Assembly: GCA_034766995.1 (NCBI GenBank) | Contig: CM068322.1 | Coordinates: 20,749,245-20,813,244 of the forward strand | Length of the DNA stretch: 64,000 nt | Reading direction: 5' to 3' | DNA from: Acanthacorydalis orientalis | Taxonomy: Eukaryota; Arthropoda; Insecta; Megaloptera; Corydalidae | Shown here: positions 11,160 through 22,977 of the stretch, in pieces | Numbering within the stretch: the stretch's first letter is position 1 | Layout of the letters: the number at the start of each line of letters is the position of its first letter | Translations under genes and position numbers: made by a program | Notes under the pieces: generated by a model | Databases searched by the model: none | Seen by the model: the letters and a program-made list of their open reading frames with translations, nothing else | Told to the model about the DNA's origin: nothing

Positions 11160-11660
11160 AAAATGATCAACATAATTTTCCATTTTATCAAAGTAAACCG
11201 AATGATTGCAAATTAAACCGTATGTAAATAATATGTTATGCATCGCAGTCGAATAGCCCAAAGTGAAATATCTTCGAGCGCACCGCCTTAAATATAAATC
11301 GTTTAATATTCTCGTATAAACATTTGCGAATATACCCACGACATTATTAGTTATATCTACCCGCACATCAATCGATCGATCTAACCTCAAACTGAGTATG
11401 AAGCCGCAACTGGTTGATTCGTGCGATGGTTCGATTCAGTGATTCAGCGATGACACAATGTTCCGAGCTCGGCGGCTGTGTAGTGATCAGTGAGCGGGAA
11501 AACGGGAGCACGCACGCGTGAAATGTTTGCATACGGCTGGCATAGGAGCCGGCGAATATGGTCGAGGCACCGGATTCAACGTTCTGATAGCTGCGGCGTT
11601 TACAACAACTTCGAATAACACGCCAGAGACATGTATGTCGACGATCTCTTGTTTTCGTAT
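11160..11660. promoter_or_regulatory. GC-elevated island, possible regulatory element or untranslated exon
   Basis: Base composition rises sharply, with many CpGs around 11400-11600 (GAGCTCGGCGGCTG, GCACGCACGCG). ATCGATCGATC and POU-like TTGCAAATTA sites are present. The 77-codon minus open frame (11157-11390) has no recognisable domain, and I see no convincing splice pair. The contrast with the matrix suggests constraint, but function is inference. Confidence 0.35.
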
Positions 11661-12029
11661 CAAGATATCTTATAGAATGTTCATATTAAGGACTTAAGGA
11701 GTCTATTATCCACTCTTTGTTTTGATAACATGGTACATTTTTATTTATAGAAATTTATAAAGGATAAGGAAGATAGTTATTGATCTCTTTCAGTTAAGAA
11801 TCGAACGGATCAATCTTTTATAATAGTAAAAATGTAATCACAATATTTAAAATTTTCTAATTTATTTGATAAATTGAATAATTTATAAAATTTATTGATT
11901 ATATATTAATTAAAAAATAAATCCCTTTACAATTTTACCAGAATAGAAAGTTAATACCTTTTTTACAATTTAATTTGTAAAGTAAGTAAGTTTTTTTTTT
12001 AAAATAACACATCACTAAAATTCAAAATA
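11661..12029. other. AT-rich noncoding stretch
   Basis: Nothing recognisable. Confidence 0.55.
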
Positions 12030-12333
12030 TAGTCGACCTTCCTATATCAGAGAATGCGTTTCGTGTTATAGCTAAACCGTGTTCTTGTAGTGTGTCTGAA
12101 TTTTTGAACAAGAAATCATCTACTGAATTAATTTTCAGTAAGAACAGCGAAGCACAAACTTGCATTATTATGTATACAAGGGGAATTCCCTGTTTATGTC
12201 AACCAAAACAGTGTGATGGAAACATTCGTGCTATTTGAGGGTTGTCCAAGTTTATTAAATTGTCCTATATGGAAACCGTGAGGACTGTCGCAATTTTTGT
12301 ACAGTGTTATATCGAAACCGTGATTTAACAGTA
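12030..12333. mobile_element. older pogo/Tigger-like MITE relic
   Basis: GTCGACCTTCCTATATCAG and CGTGTTATAGCTAAACCGTG near 12031-12085, and TCCTATATGGAAACCGTG plus GTGTTATATCGAAACCGTG nearer the right end, are variants of the motifs in the neighbouring MITE. The left edge is plausible; the right terminus is not clear, and the younger element may have inserted beside or into it. Confidence 0.4.
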
Positions 12334-12787
12334 CAGTAAACCCTCCTATAATGCGGTAATCTCATAACGCGTTTTCCATATAACGCAGAGCAAAAATTTC
12401 GACAGACCTCCCATAACGCTGTACTCTTATAACACAGTTTCTATATAATATAACTTAATTAGCTTAAGCAGTCTCCATATAGTATGATTTTTTTCTATTA
12501 CACTCTTACGGTTGAAATTAATGGAAAATTACCTCATTTTTTTCATCCACATACATCACTATTTTTCAATAAAAATAATTTAAAATATGTATGTATATAT
12601 TTACTGCCTTTTTTATCTATAAAAATTTATTTTATAACCGTATTCGTCATAGCATGGTATTTTGAGAATGCAGTTTTTATATAATGTAGAATCAGTCAAC
12701 CTTATTTATATGTACTCCTGAGTTTCACTTAACGCGGTTTCCATATAATGCGGTACGAATTAATTGCGTTATAAGAGGGTTGACTGT
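12334..12787. mobile_element. pogo/Tigger-like MITE (454 bp)
   Basis: The left end CAGTAAACCCTCCTATAA and the reverse complement of the right end, CAGTCAACCCTCTTATAA, form a terminal inverted repeat, flanked by TA on both sides (12332-12333, 12788-12789). The subterminal regions repeat a TATAACGCGGTTTCCATATAA-like motif several times. It has no coding capacity; the open frame at 12484-12684 is chance. Confidence 0.7.
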
Positions 12788-12852
12788 ACTGTATTATATG
12801 AGGGATGGTGTATATGTTTTTTTACCTTTAGAATACTATTATATATTTTTAG

Positions 12853-13005
12853 TTTTTTGTATACCTTAGCACTCTGAAGATAATGAAATTACTATCTAAA
12901 TCCGCATAACGAACAATCAATAGTCAATTAGTAAATCAGTAAATTAGTTGCAGCTATATTATCAAACTAAAACAGTTTAAAACTATGAACGTTTGAAAAT
13001 GAATT
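12853..13005 (+). repeat. family A repeat, single copy with intact CTGAAGA
   Basis: It starts TTTTTTGTATACCTTAGCAC. CTGAAGA is at 12874-12880 and is followed by a degraded hairpin and TAAATCCGCATAACGAACAA; a tail like GTTTGAAAATGAATTT closes it. The left half of the hammerhead-like core is intact, but the GAAA half has changed to TAAA. Confidence 0.6.
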
Positions 13006-14317
13006 TGATTTATTTTTGTTTAAATGTAGTTTTACTTTTTTATGTAAATATATAAACTGATTTATAAAGTATATATATATATATATATATTTCTTTTTTA
13101 TAATAATTATTTTAATACTTAAAAAGCGATTTTTTTAAAAAAGTAATTATTAAAAAAATACTCTTTTTTATCTTTTAATGAATATTTTGTGGATGGAAAG
13201 GTAAAACAGAAAGTACGTACATAGAAAATGTATTCATTTTTGATATACGTTGGTCGGGAGTATAATCCAGGGTTTGCTGAATACAAAAAACACTCACCCA
13301 CTTGTCATTAGTTCATTAGTATGAAGTCTTATACATTTTATAATTAAATTTTTGTTCAAGTAAAAAAAATATTAATATGTATATTTGATTTAACAGAAGA
13401 ATTGTCTCAAATATTTTAATATTTATTGATACAATTAACAAAAAGGGTATTAAAATCCGATTAATGTGCAATTTTTTAACTTCACATGTCTTGCAATCCA
13501 TAGCGGAAAACTTTTATAATCTTTGAAGTATATGAATTAAAAGAGGTTATTCATCTTTGATATGGAATATATTTTTTTACGATTAATAGAGTAGTTTTAT
13601 AACTAAAATAAAATTTAAATGCGAAGTCAAACTAATGAAAGTGTATCTTTTGTAACTATTAAAGAATATATTAGACAAAATATCTTTTGTCTACATGTAT
13701 CAATTTTTCAAAAATATAAACTAGAATACAACTACATGGTTTTTAAAATAATTTAAATGAAAAAACATTGAAATTATACAATGAGTAAATTGTCAACAGA
13801 CTTTTTGAATAAAACAGTACCTTATAAAAAAAATATAAGAGTGTTGATGAAGAGTGTTGTTAAGATATATAAGAGTGTTTAAATTTAAGATTCATTTTAA
13901 TAATTAAAATTTCAAATAATTTACTGTACAATTTTTTTCAATTGAAATTAATATAGTTTAAATAAATAAGAAAATATTGCAAACAAAAAATATAATAAAA
14001 TATTTCATTAGCATACATTCACAAAAATTATAATATATTAAAATGGTGCTAGTAATGAAATAGAATTACAATTTTTAAGTGAAAAAATATTTAAAACTAA
14101 AAATAAAAAAGATATACAATAATACATAAAATAGTTATCATTTAATATATAAAAAAATCACGAATTTTCAGAGATTACAATAAAATATATACTAAATCCT
14201 TCCCATTAAGTTTTACAACGTCAGTAATCCGGTCGAGTTATCATAGACCCTTGCGAGCTTTAGATGAAGGTTAGAAATTATGTACTGATAAAATATTTTA
14301 TTTAGGTACACTATAAG

Positions 14318-14320
<3 letters not shown>
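13006..14320. other. AT-rich noncoding stretch
   Basis: Minus open frames at 13119-13301 and 13316-13501 are short, AT-codon biased and unrecognised. A TA run lies at 13069-13090. Confidence 0.55.

Positions 14321-14355
<35 letters not shown>
14321..14355. repeat. (TA)n microsatellite
   Basis: About 35 bp of pure TA. Confidence 0.95.
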
Positions 14356-14358
<3 letters not shown>

Positions 14359-15195
14359 TTTAACGTAAATGATTTTAATATTACGAATTAAATAATAATA
14401 AATCTAGATAAAAACGAATTCGTTAATGATAAATCCATGAATTTTGTATAATCTGTGTTTTACAAAACTTCATTACAAAAAATTATGCTTTACACAAAAA
14501 ATAGCTCATTAAAACAGGTTTTTATAGTTTATACTAAAACTTTTCATTATTATTTGTTTTTTTAATAATACCATACAGCTTTTTGAACTGAAAAATAAAT
14601 GTAATACCAGTTTTATTTCATTTTATTTTTAAATAAATACTGCAGTGAACTGCTAATAAACAAGTGTTTAATAAAAAGTATAAACATACTTATCAAGTAT
14701 TTATGCAATTACATGCAATTTACTCATTTACTCGAAAAAATTCAAAGGAAAATTATTAAATTTTTTTAATCTTTTATGTAATTTGTCATCATAAATGTTG
14801 CCAAACTGAATTTTTGTAACTTATTTAATATTTTTTATTTTAATTTGGTTAACTTGTAACACAATTTTCTACACATGCGTTTTTACAAAAAAATAATATT
14901 AACTTTTCATGTAAGTAATTTTATATAATTATGCAACAAACCTTCTTTTAAGAAATGTCAAATTAAATTAAATTTAAAAAAAGACATATGTTTAAAATTT
15001 TATTCTTGTTAAGTTCAAATGTGGAATATATAGATTTTTAATTCACCAACGTTGTTAATTTAAATTTATTAACAGAGAATTATCTATTTATATCCTGTTA
15101 TTTTATTAAATATTTTTTGATAAAATTATACTTGTGCTCTACGCTTGATATATCGTTGATGCTTTATTTTCAGAAGTTTCATACTTTTGGATCAT
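14356..15195. other. AT-rich noncoding stretch
   Basis: Nothing recognisable. Confidence 0.6.
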
Positions 15196-15345
15196 CTGAA
15201 TTTCTACTTTCTAGTACTATTTGTATCATGTGTGACATTTTCAGGTAGACTTTAGATAGTTTGATAACTAGTTATTTAATTGATACCTGAAGTTGACACA
15301 AGTGTCAAAACTAGTAATAGAAAACGGAAACACGAGTGATTTAAA
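15196..15345. repeat. family B repeat, head-to-head pair with hammerhead-like layout
   Basis: The plus unit reads ACCTGAAGTTGACACAAG, TGTCAAAACTAGTAATAG: CTGAAGT at 15287-15293, a GACA/TGTC hairpin, then AAAAC and a palindromic ACTAGT. The minus unit shows ACCTGAAAATGTCACACATG and TAGTACTAG, with CTGAAAA as the reverse complement of 15238-15244. About 42 bp separate the two cores. Confidence 0.55.
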
Positions 15346-17330
15346 AGGACGAAAACAAACCGAACAGTCAATCCAATTATTAAATAATACATTAGTGTCA
15401 TAAATAATATTTTTTTGAAATAATATAATTATTTTTATGATTTCTTTTAAAAATTTATTTTTATGACAAATCCTTTTATTTTTAATTGAAGATATCTTTG
15501 AAATTCAATATAAAATTTAGTTAAAAATTGAAATAGTTTTAATCATTATTATTATATCAATAATAAAGTAATCTAATCAACGATTTTTTTAAAAAAGTGA
15601 TTATAAATTGAGAAAACTAATAAATCGATAAGAATAAAAAACAGTTACCAGTGAACAATATTTTAAATATTTGGTTTTTAAAATTACTATTAATTTTTTT
15701 TTTTAAATATTCTTTTCCATAATACTTTTAGACAAGTAATAAATTATTTTTTCATGAGAACATTATGTTAGAATTATCAAATGAATGCGATTTTATTAAA
15801 AATTCGTTTCTTATTTTTTTGAATAAGCAAAATTTGAAAATATTAGAATTTACTATTTTATATTTAATAAATTATTTATTCTTTTTTTATTAATGAATCC
15901 AATTTTAAATTGTGTCATTAATTACTTATAATGTTACTGGAATTAATGATTTTTAATAAAAATTAAAGACTTATTTTATAAATAAATACTGTGAAATTCC
16001 AAAAATCACATAATTTTTTTACAATTTTTTTTTCAATATTTATTGATAATTATGTAGTGAAAAAATTTATGGTTTGTGGGAAATTAAATTCATGTATGAA
16101 ACTGAATTTTGTAATAGTATCAAAAATTAGAATTGTAAATTAGACTTTGTACATTATGGACCGAAAAGAGAGTAAAACAAAGAAAAGAACAAAGCAGTGA
16201 AAATCAAATCAAACACATTGTTACTTACTAAAGTTACTCTATTCTTCATCATAAATATTTTAAAATATTTGCGTTGGTTTTTATTTTTTTCTTTGCATTA
16301 GCTCTTGCCGTTTCTTTAGTAATATTTTTTTGATATAATGATAAGGAAGTTTGGAGAGTTTATAGATCTTTCCTTCTTAAATTAAAAAAAACATTATTGA
16401 AATATTATTATTCAACTATTGACTAATTAAAATATTGATAAAATAATAAAAGAAGTATTTATGAATTAATGACGTTATAGTAGTATTTATAGAAAACTAG
16501 ATTTGCAATTTTCAAAAATTCCTAAATTAAGTAAATTTTTGAATATATCTATTGAAAAAAATAATGGTTTTAAATAAGAAAAAGTAATTAATTCTAAGTA
16601 AAAATCAGTAAAAGTATAGTTTTTCTAACAGACATTAACTAGATAAAAAAATAAACATGAGATTTATTGAAAATGGCAGAAATATACTCCAATTCATGCT
16701 TTAATATATATTTCCAAGTAACGGTTAATCAAATAACAATAAAATATCTTTTTAAGTATTATTTTATTCGAAGGTCCATAAAATTTCCTTTTAATTTCAC
16801 ATTCAACTTATTTCAGTTTTATAATAAGGTTATTTGATAAAATAACTGGACCTTTAAATTTTAATACGGCCTGCATAAACTCCACAAGTTTTATATTCTA
16901 ATGAATTTACGCACACATTCGTAACATATGGCGAATTATGTAAATTTGCAAATACTCCGTCAATCAAATATAATTTGTGTAAAACATACATGTATGATAT
17001 TATATACGGTTTGTAAAATCGTTAACAAAATGAACATTGAAAAATAAATTCTCATGTAGATTAATTTCTTTGAGCTCATTGTGATTAAAATATAATTGAC
17101 CCTTCACAATGTTCATACATAATAATTTTTTATACACTTTTTTTCACTTAATGCATTGCAAATTTAATGAGAAGTACAATTGTATAAGAGAAATTTCAAC
17201 AAAAGTTCATACACGAATTCCATGCTAATAAGTAATTCATTCCACCGGTTTAAATTAAGTAATTTATAACAGAAAAAAGGTGAAAACATGCCATTTTCAC
17301 GTACAATTTTATTAAAGTGTAAATAAAATT
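15346..17330. other. AT-rich noncoding stretch
   Basis: A possible highly diverged family A tail (TTTATGGTTTGTGGGAAA) lies at about 16070. No gene seen. Confidence 0.5.
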
Positions 17331-17700
17331 ATCTAATTGACACGACTCGCGAAAAAAAATCAAATTGCCTTAACGTCTAAGGAATCTAATTCACATTCCG
17401 GAAACGAATCCAAAAATCCATATAATTGTTAACTTGTGATGCGGGTAGCGAATTTGTCTTCCGTTCTCAAACTCATTTAGAACAGTAGCGGTGGCTTTCC
17501 TGTATGTCAGCTCATGCCACGTCTGGCCTACTTTTATTCCGATCTTCGTCCAATCGACTTAAAACTTTTCTCTGTGCGTGTTTATTGGATAAACTCATTA
17601 AAAGCACGCTATAGGTGGTGTTAAGGCCGCTGTACTGTCGTGATTATAGAAAACGGCGATCGACGGAACGGCAACAAAGATATCGTTATTTAGTCAATAG
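17331..17700. promoter_or_regulatory. GC-elevated island, possible conserved noncoding element
   Basis: A block with CpGs and mixed composition inside AT-rich DNA, for example GATGCGGGTAGCG, GCCACGTCTGGCC and CGGCGATCGACGG. No open frame of note, splice pair or transposon motif. The role is inferred only from the composition contrast. Confidence 0.3.
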
Positions 17701-17855
17701 ACATATGTGTATATATATATATATATAATGCCAGTATAAGTTCAATATATAATTATTTATTCTTTGTCTATTTTTGGCAAATTATGCGAATGGTTTAAAT
17801 ATCGGAAAATTGTACATTATAAACACTGTTTTTCTTTAACCTATTAAATATTATC

Positions 17856-17860
<5 letters not shown>

Positions 17861-17907
<47 letters not shown>
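17861..17907. repeat. (TA)n microsatellite
   Basis: About 47 bp of TA; a smaller tract lies at 17710-17728. Confidence 0.95.
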
Positions 17908-17911
<4 letters not shown>

Positions 17912-18099
17912 GTAACATTTATAACAAAAATACATAAACAAACGTTTTAAATACATTGACTCTTTTATAAACTAGTATTCGTCCATTAATTGATAGTAGT
18001 GAATGAATAGTTTTTATATCAAATATTCTTTTTCAAAAGGAGCAAAAACTCAAATCCAAAGAACAACATTTTTTAATGATCGAAAGTGCTTAATTATTG

Positions 18100-18205
18100 A
18101 TTATGTATCTTAGTGATTTAAGAATGATAGCATTGACATCGAAATTCATATGAACTATAATAAAAAAGGATGAATAATCAATGATTGTGAATTTTTTTAA
18201 AAAAT
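18100..18205 (+). repeat. family A repeat, single diverged copy
   Basis: Shows GTATCTTAGTGA, TTAAGAATGATAGC, GACATCGAAATTCATATGAAC. The GAAA half is intact and the CTGA half diverged. The right part after about 18190 is unclear. Confidence 0.5.
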
Positions 18206-19090
18206 CTGAATCAAATCTCAAATTTCGATTTTATCCATTTGGCATTTTTGCATGATTGTATTGAAACGCTTGTATTGAAACAACTGTCAAACGAAGAATT
18301 AATTGCGGAATGACTTCACATGCGTTACCAAAGGAATGGAACTATACGAAACCATATCTTCCTCTTCCTCACCAAGTGTATGAAACAAGTACTTTTCAAA
18401 CCGTCGTCGTACTTAATGAAAGATCAAGTTGAAAGAAACTAATGAAAGTTTAGAAAAGTTTAAAGTGTGCATTTCTATAATAAGTATTTTTATTGTCACT
18501 GGAACATTTATATGAAGCCTGTGATATTATCATTATTTAATAAAAATTAATCAAGTTATTCTGATGATATTTTTTAAAAAATATTAAACTTTTTTTCATA
18601 ACTCTATTTCCTGATATTTTGATTTTTGTTAGAATTTACTTTCTTAAAATATTTTTCGTTAAAATAAATGTTATAATATTATATACTTAATTGATGATTT
18701 TCATTGCAATTAATTTTAAAACTAATATCAGGTGAGGTATATGATTTTTTATATTTAAAAAAAAATATTTTTTTCATTAAAACATTGAATAAAGTACACT
18801 AATTAAGTAATTAATAAGGAATTTAGTAGGTATCTTACGTAATTATGTTTAAATCGAATTATTTCTTACCTAAAATAGAATTTATATTGTAGATATACTT
18901 TAACATTGTTATAATTAAATTGACACCATGCAATTAAGAAATAAAGTAGCTGTAAAGGTAGACGAGTGAATTTGTCTAGATAAATGTGTCTAGACATAAT
19001 ATATTTAATGAAATTCAGTCTGCTAGTGTAATAAGTTTCTGTAATAATTAAAAAATACGATATCATTAAACAAATTATATCTATTTATTT
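18206..19090. other. AT-rich noncoding stretch
   Basis: Slightly GC-elevated at 18280-18450, otherwise AT-rich; nothing recognised. Confidence 0.55.
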
Positions 19091-19770
19091 TTTTACATGA
19101 AACCAGAGTACAAGGAGAATCCGCCATTCACACTAGTCAAAGCGTAAACAACAAAAGGAAAATACTGTTCGAGCGTACAAAGTTTCATAGAAAGGATGAG
19201 TCAAAGAAGGCGATTGAAGTTAATGCGTATTCTGATTAAAGAAGTTCTGCCAATACCACAGAGTTGCCATTATTAAATCCGGGAATCCGCAACGAATATC
19301 TACCGACAGATGGTTGCGCGATCGTCAAAAGCAGCCGCTCAAGGTTTTTCTTTGATGCCGTTTTACCCCTCACGCATAGTTCTAGTCAGGCTTTTAAAGC
19401 AATAAGGTTAGTACTTTTGACAGGAGGTGTATATGTATGGGCGCCTGTGAATGTATGTATGTACACGTGAGTGAGTACGTACGTGCGTGCTTGTATGTAT
19501 GTGCATGTTGTCAGACTCGTTTGAGTATCAATATACCTACGAACAGGGTTTTTTGGTCGCTTCGTGCGTTTCTGTAGAGGAATTTTCAATGCGAATTCTA
19601 GGAAATTCGTTTGATGGAAATGATCGAGTCAGCCTTGTGTTACTCTCGCATTTGTTTGTTTATGTGTCTAAAATTAGACTGAACTTTGTACGTACTATGA
19701 ATTGTTGTAGTTTAAAACGAAATCATTGTTTCAGAGTATTAAATTCAGTTCCTTTATCGTGAACAGACAT
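19091..19770. promoter_or_regulatory. GC-elevated island with GT/ACGT-rich centre
   Basis: The left half has mixed composition (AAATCCGGGAATCCGCAACG, GGTTGCGCGATCG). The centre holds a tract of GTATGTATGT, CACGTGAGTGAG and ACGTACGTGCGTGC units. Three open frames of 67-91 codons on the two strands overlap each other and none has a recognisable domain. Candidate regulatory DNA or untranslated exon; function unproven. Confidence 0.3.
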
Positions 19771-19940
19771 TGTCTCATGCAGTTACTTACGTTTCAATTG
19801 AATATATTATTCATATTTTTGTCAAAGGATATTCACCACTTCACATCCGAATTGAGCCCACGCATGTAATAATATTTAATAGTGCTATTGAATTCAATTT
19901 TCACGTGACATTTTAATAACAATGTACTATGAATATAATA

Positions 19941-19949
19941 TGTATATAT

Positions 19950-20022
<73 letters not shown>

Positions 20023-20072
20023 GTATATATATATGTATGTATATATATGTATATATACATACAATATATATT
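19941..20072. repeat. compound (TA)n / (TATG)n microsatellite
   Basis: About 130 bp of TA broken by GTATGTAT and TGTATATA units. Confidence 0.95.
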
Positions 20073-20650
20073 CAGCCAGTATTTATAAATAAAATCCTAC
20101 AATAATTTTTAGTTTAGTGTTGTCAGTTTTTATTAACCATTTTTTAACAAACTGGGCAATTTTTACATGTAGATAAAACGTATAGTCTCAAAAAATGACA
20201 ACAAAAATATTTAATTTAAGATAATGTTGATATTATATACCTCTTACTATCTATCGCTAAAAACGTTTTGTTTCACCAGCTTAAATGTGACAAACTCAAC
20301 AGTGTAACTGACAGAAGGGCGTATAGTAAAGAACAACGTGGAGTGACGTTTCCTTTAATTATCAACCACATAAAACACTCTTTTCTTAAAGATTGAAACA
20401 GAGTTCTAATACTACAAAACAACTTTTGTAAATGTGTCCATTTATTAACAATTATTTAAGACAGAATTTTCGATATTTTAACATGTATAAACTTGTGCTT
20501 CAAAATAAATTCTTCAATGATTAAAAATATTTTTTTTCAATTTAATATAAAATATGTATTAAAAAAGGATGAATGCTTATGTTAAGAATTCAGTTTATAG
20601 TAAAGGGGCTATGAAAATTAAAAGGAATAAAGAACATATGTATCTATATT
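20073..20650. other. AT-rich noncoding stretch
   Basis: No gene; a small (TA)n tract follows at 20652-20672. Confidence 0.55.
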
Positions 20651-20675
20651 CATATATATATATATATATATAGGA

Positions 20676-20750
20676 ATATATTAGAGGGCTTCGCCTGCAT
20701 CTCGCTTCGCTCATTAACCGCCGGGTCCGCTACATTCGCCCTCTTCTCAA
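20676..20750. other. GC-rich foldback next to a TA tract
   Basis: About 60 bp with CTCGCTTCGCTC and CCGCCGGGTCCGC, bounded by a 7-bp inverted repeat AGAGGGC (20683-20689) / GCCCTCT (20738-20744). It resembles the GC-rich block at 41.7 kb in reverse orientation, and both directly follow TA microsatellites. Possibly a small transposable unit; unassigned. Confidence 0.4.
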
Positions 20751-20848
20751 TTATAAGGTTGTACATGTAACCAAATGAAACAATAAACAAGTTTTTTACA
20801 ACTCATTATGTCTATATAATTATTATCAGATATATAGTAATGTAATAA

Positions 20849-20850
<2 letters not shown>

Positions 20851-20904
<54 letters not shown>
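20851..20904. repeat. (TA)n microsatellite
   Basis: About 54 bp of pure TA. Confidence 0.95.
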
Positions 20905-20907
<3 letters not shown>

Positions 20908-20978
20908 TTAGTACGTCTATATAAACATGGCAGTAGTTATTTTTTGCAACCTTTTAGTTTTTTGTAGCTAAATAGTAT

Positions 20979-20979
<1 letters not shown>

Positions 20980-21028
<49 letters not shown>

Positions 21029-21073
21029 AACACACATATATATATATATATATATACATATATTATATATATA
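20980..21073. repeat. compound (TA)n microsatellite
   Basis: TA runs broken by TGTATATATAAACACACA. Confidence 0.93.
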
Positions 21074-22241
21074 AATGTATACATATTAATAAATATTCAG
21101 TTTGGATTTTGTACAATAGATATTTATTGAGATCATGTATTCACCGTAATGAAAATAAAATAATTATTCGGAATCCATAAATTTATTCAAACACTAATGA
21201 GTAATTTCAACTAAACAAACAAACTAATCTGATAATGGGTATTTTAATGGAATTCAGTAATTGCTATGTTAATAAACTCGTAAAATTTAAATACTTCTGT
21301 TGTTATTAACTAATAAGTATTTAATTAATCGATTTAAACTAAAACAGTCTTCACTTTTCTAGCATATAATTCACAAATAATGATCACTTTCAGGTTATAA
21401 AATTGTATGAATTAAACTATGTGTTTTAAGAAAAATCGCTCGTTTTAAAGTGTGTTCAATATAAATTTTATTTAAATTTTAAATTTATTACATATATATA
21501 TATATATATATATATGCGTATGTATATTAAAACCCATTAAGATAATTATTCATTGAGTATTTGAACTTTTAATGGACGTATATTTTATAGAAAACGCAAT
21601 AAAAAAAATACATGTATATCTCCATTAAAACACATATTTGACAATATCCGAAAGCTAATGTTGTCAACTAGCAGATGCCCTCACTTACACAAAATTCTAA
21701 TTTAAGTAAACGTAATAAATCAAAATATGGATTCAGCCAATGTTCAACAGGCAGCTGCCTCACTAATTACTTTTCCAATTAACAAAAATTATGAGTAATA
21801 GTTTGTTGTATCTTCGGGTTGGAGCGTAAATCTTCATTGGGATTGAAATATGTGCTGGTTTCTATCTAATATATATACTCGTATATCTAACGTTTGTTCT
21901 CTTTTATGGAATGTTGGAAGATTATGTGACAAATTAATCTGTTTTACTGAGTAACTATCATTTTTATCAATTATTTCATGTTGTGAATAAATAATTTTAA
22001 TCACTGAACAGGATTACTCTTCATGATTAGTGTTTTCAATGAATTTCTTTGCATAGCGCTATGAATAAGAAGATTTATGTTATTTATTCCGTGTTTATAC
22101 AAATACGGAAGTTCAAAAAATGCTAACGTTTTAGTCGAGCATTAACTGCAAGTCTTCTGTTAATTACTCTACATATTTTTTTATCATTTATAGCACTTCT
22201 AATAAGTATATTCAATGAAATTTTTTCGAGTAACGTTATTA
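21074..22241. other. AT-rich noncoding stretch
   Basis: It holds a TA run at 21491-21515 and no gene. CACTTTCAGG at 21388-21397 loosely recalls family B but does not extend. Confidence 0.5.
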
Positions 22242-22742
22242 TTAAGTTGGTAAAAAAATAATTGCGTTTTTTCTGAATTCTAACCATATTATTTCAATAA
22301 AAGTGTCATTTCATCATGTTCGTGTTAATATAATTGTCAAGTACATTATTCGGTCTGTATTTCGGTAACATCGACTTTGGTTATTATTAATTTTAATTCA
22401 AAGTGCGATACTGAATTAAAGATGGAAAAGAAACCAATAAGACTAAATTTTTTGTGACTTTAAAACGGATGATAAAAAAACAGAAACTGCTCGTAAACTA
22501 AACGACGATTTTGCTGTGGGTGCTTGTAAGAAACGTACGGTGCAATAATCATTCTAAAAATTTCGTACTGGGGATGAAAGCTTGGAAGATGAAGGTCACG
22601 GGAATCCTTCTTTAGTGCATAATGACCAATTGAAGCCCTTTGTTGAATCAGAACCACGCACAACAATTCGAGAGCTTGCACGAAAGTTACATTCGTTATA
22701 ATTTTAAGGTCATAAACCGCAATTATTTTTCTATCAACCTAA
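22242..22742 (+). mobile_element. mariner element, internally deleted (501 bp)
   Basis: The left terminus TTAAGTTGGTAAAAAAATAA and the right terminus, reverse complement TTAGGTTGATAGAAAAATAA, are mariner-type inverted repeats. TA precedes the left end; the right flank has drifted to CA. The N-terminal transposase region leads straight into the right terminus, so the whole catalytic core is deleted while both ends are kept. This is a typical route to a non-autonomous mariner. Confidence 0.85.
22422..22690 (+). pseudogene. mariner transposase N-terminal remnant
   Basis: The frame starts with ATGGAAAAGAAACC at 22422. After early stops it reads TARKLNDDFAVGACKKRTVQ, stop, KFRTGDESLEDEG, HNDQLKPFVESEPRTTIREL and ARKLHS. 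These are the first helix-turn-helix, the W.KKF..GD.SLEDE segment and the start of the second helix-turn-helix of mariner transposases. None of the catalytic aspartates is present, because the deletion removes everything beyond the second HTH. There are at least five in-frame stops. The minus open frame at 22460-22681 is its antisense shadow. Confidence 0.82.
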
Positions 22743-22977
22743 CATATACTTCATTTAAATTATATATTACTGTTTTCTATTTGGGATTTATGGTAGTTCT
22801 TATATTGTTTATTGTTCTAAATATTATTCAAATATAATCTTTTTTCAAAGGTTTTGTTATTTTATATATTTATTTATATATTTAAATTTTACTGATTCTA
22901 TTTTAAAATTTAAATTATAAATTATTTCTAGTTCGTATTACACATATATTATTAAAGGAAAAATTAACAAGTTTTAA

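Noticed and set aside
12843..13005. Intact hammerhead in a single copy
   Set aside because: CTGAAGA is intact but GAAA has become TAAA and stem II is broken, so activity of this copy is not claimed.
15230..15250. CATTTTCAG|GTAGAC on the plus strand as a recursive splice site (also 41924-41938)
   Set aside because: Both lie in family B repeats, where the string is the reverse complement of the repeat's ACCTGAAAATG core.
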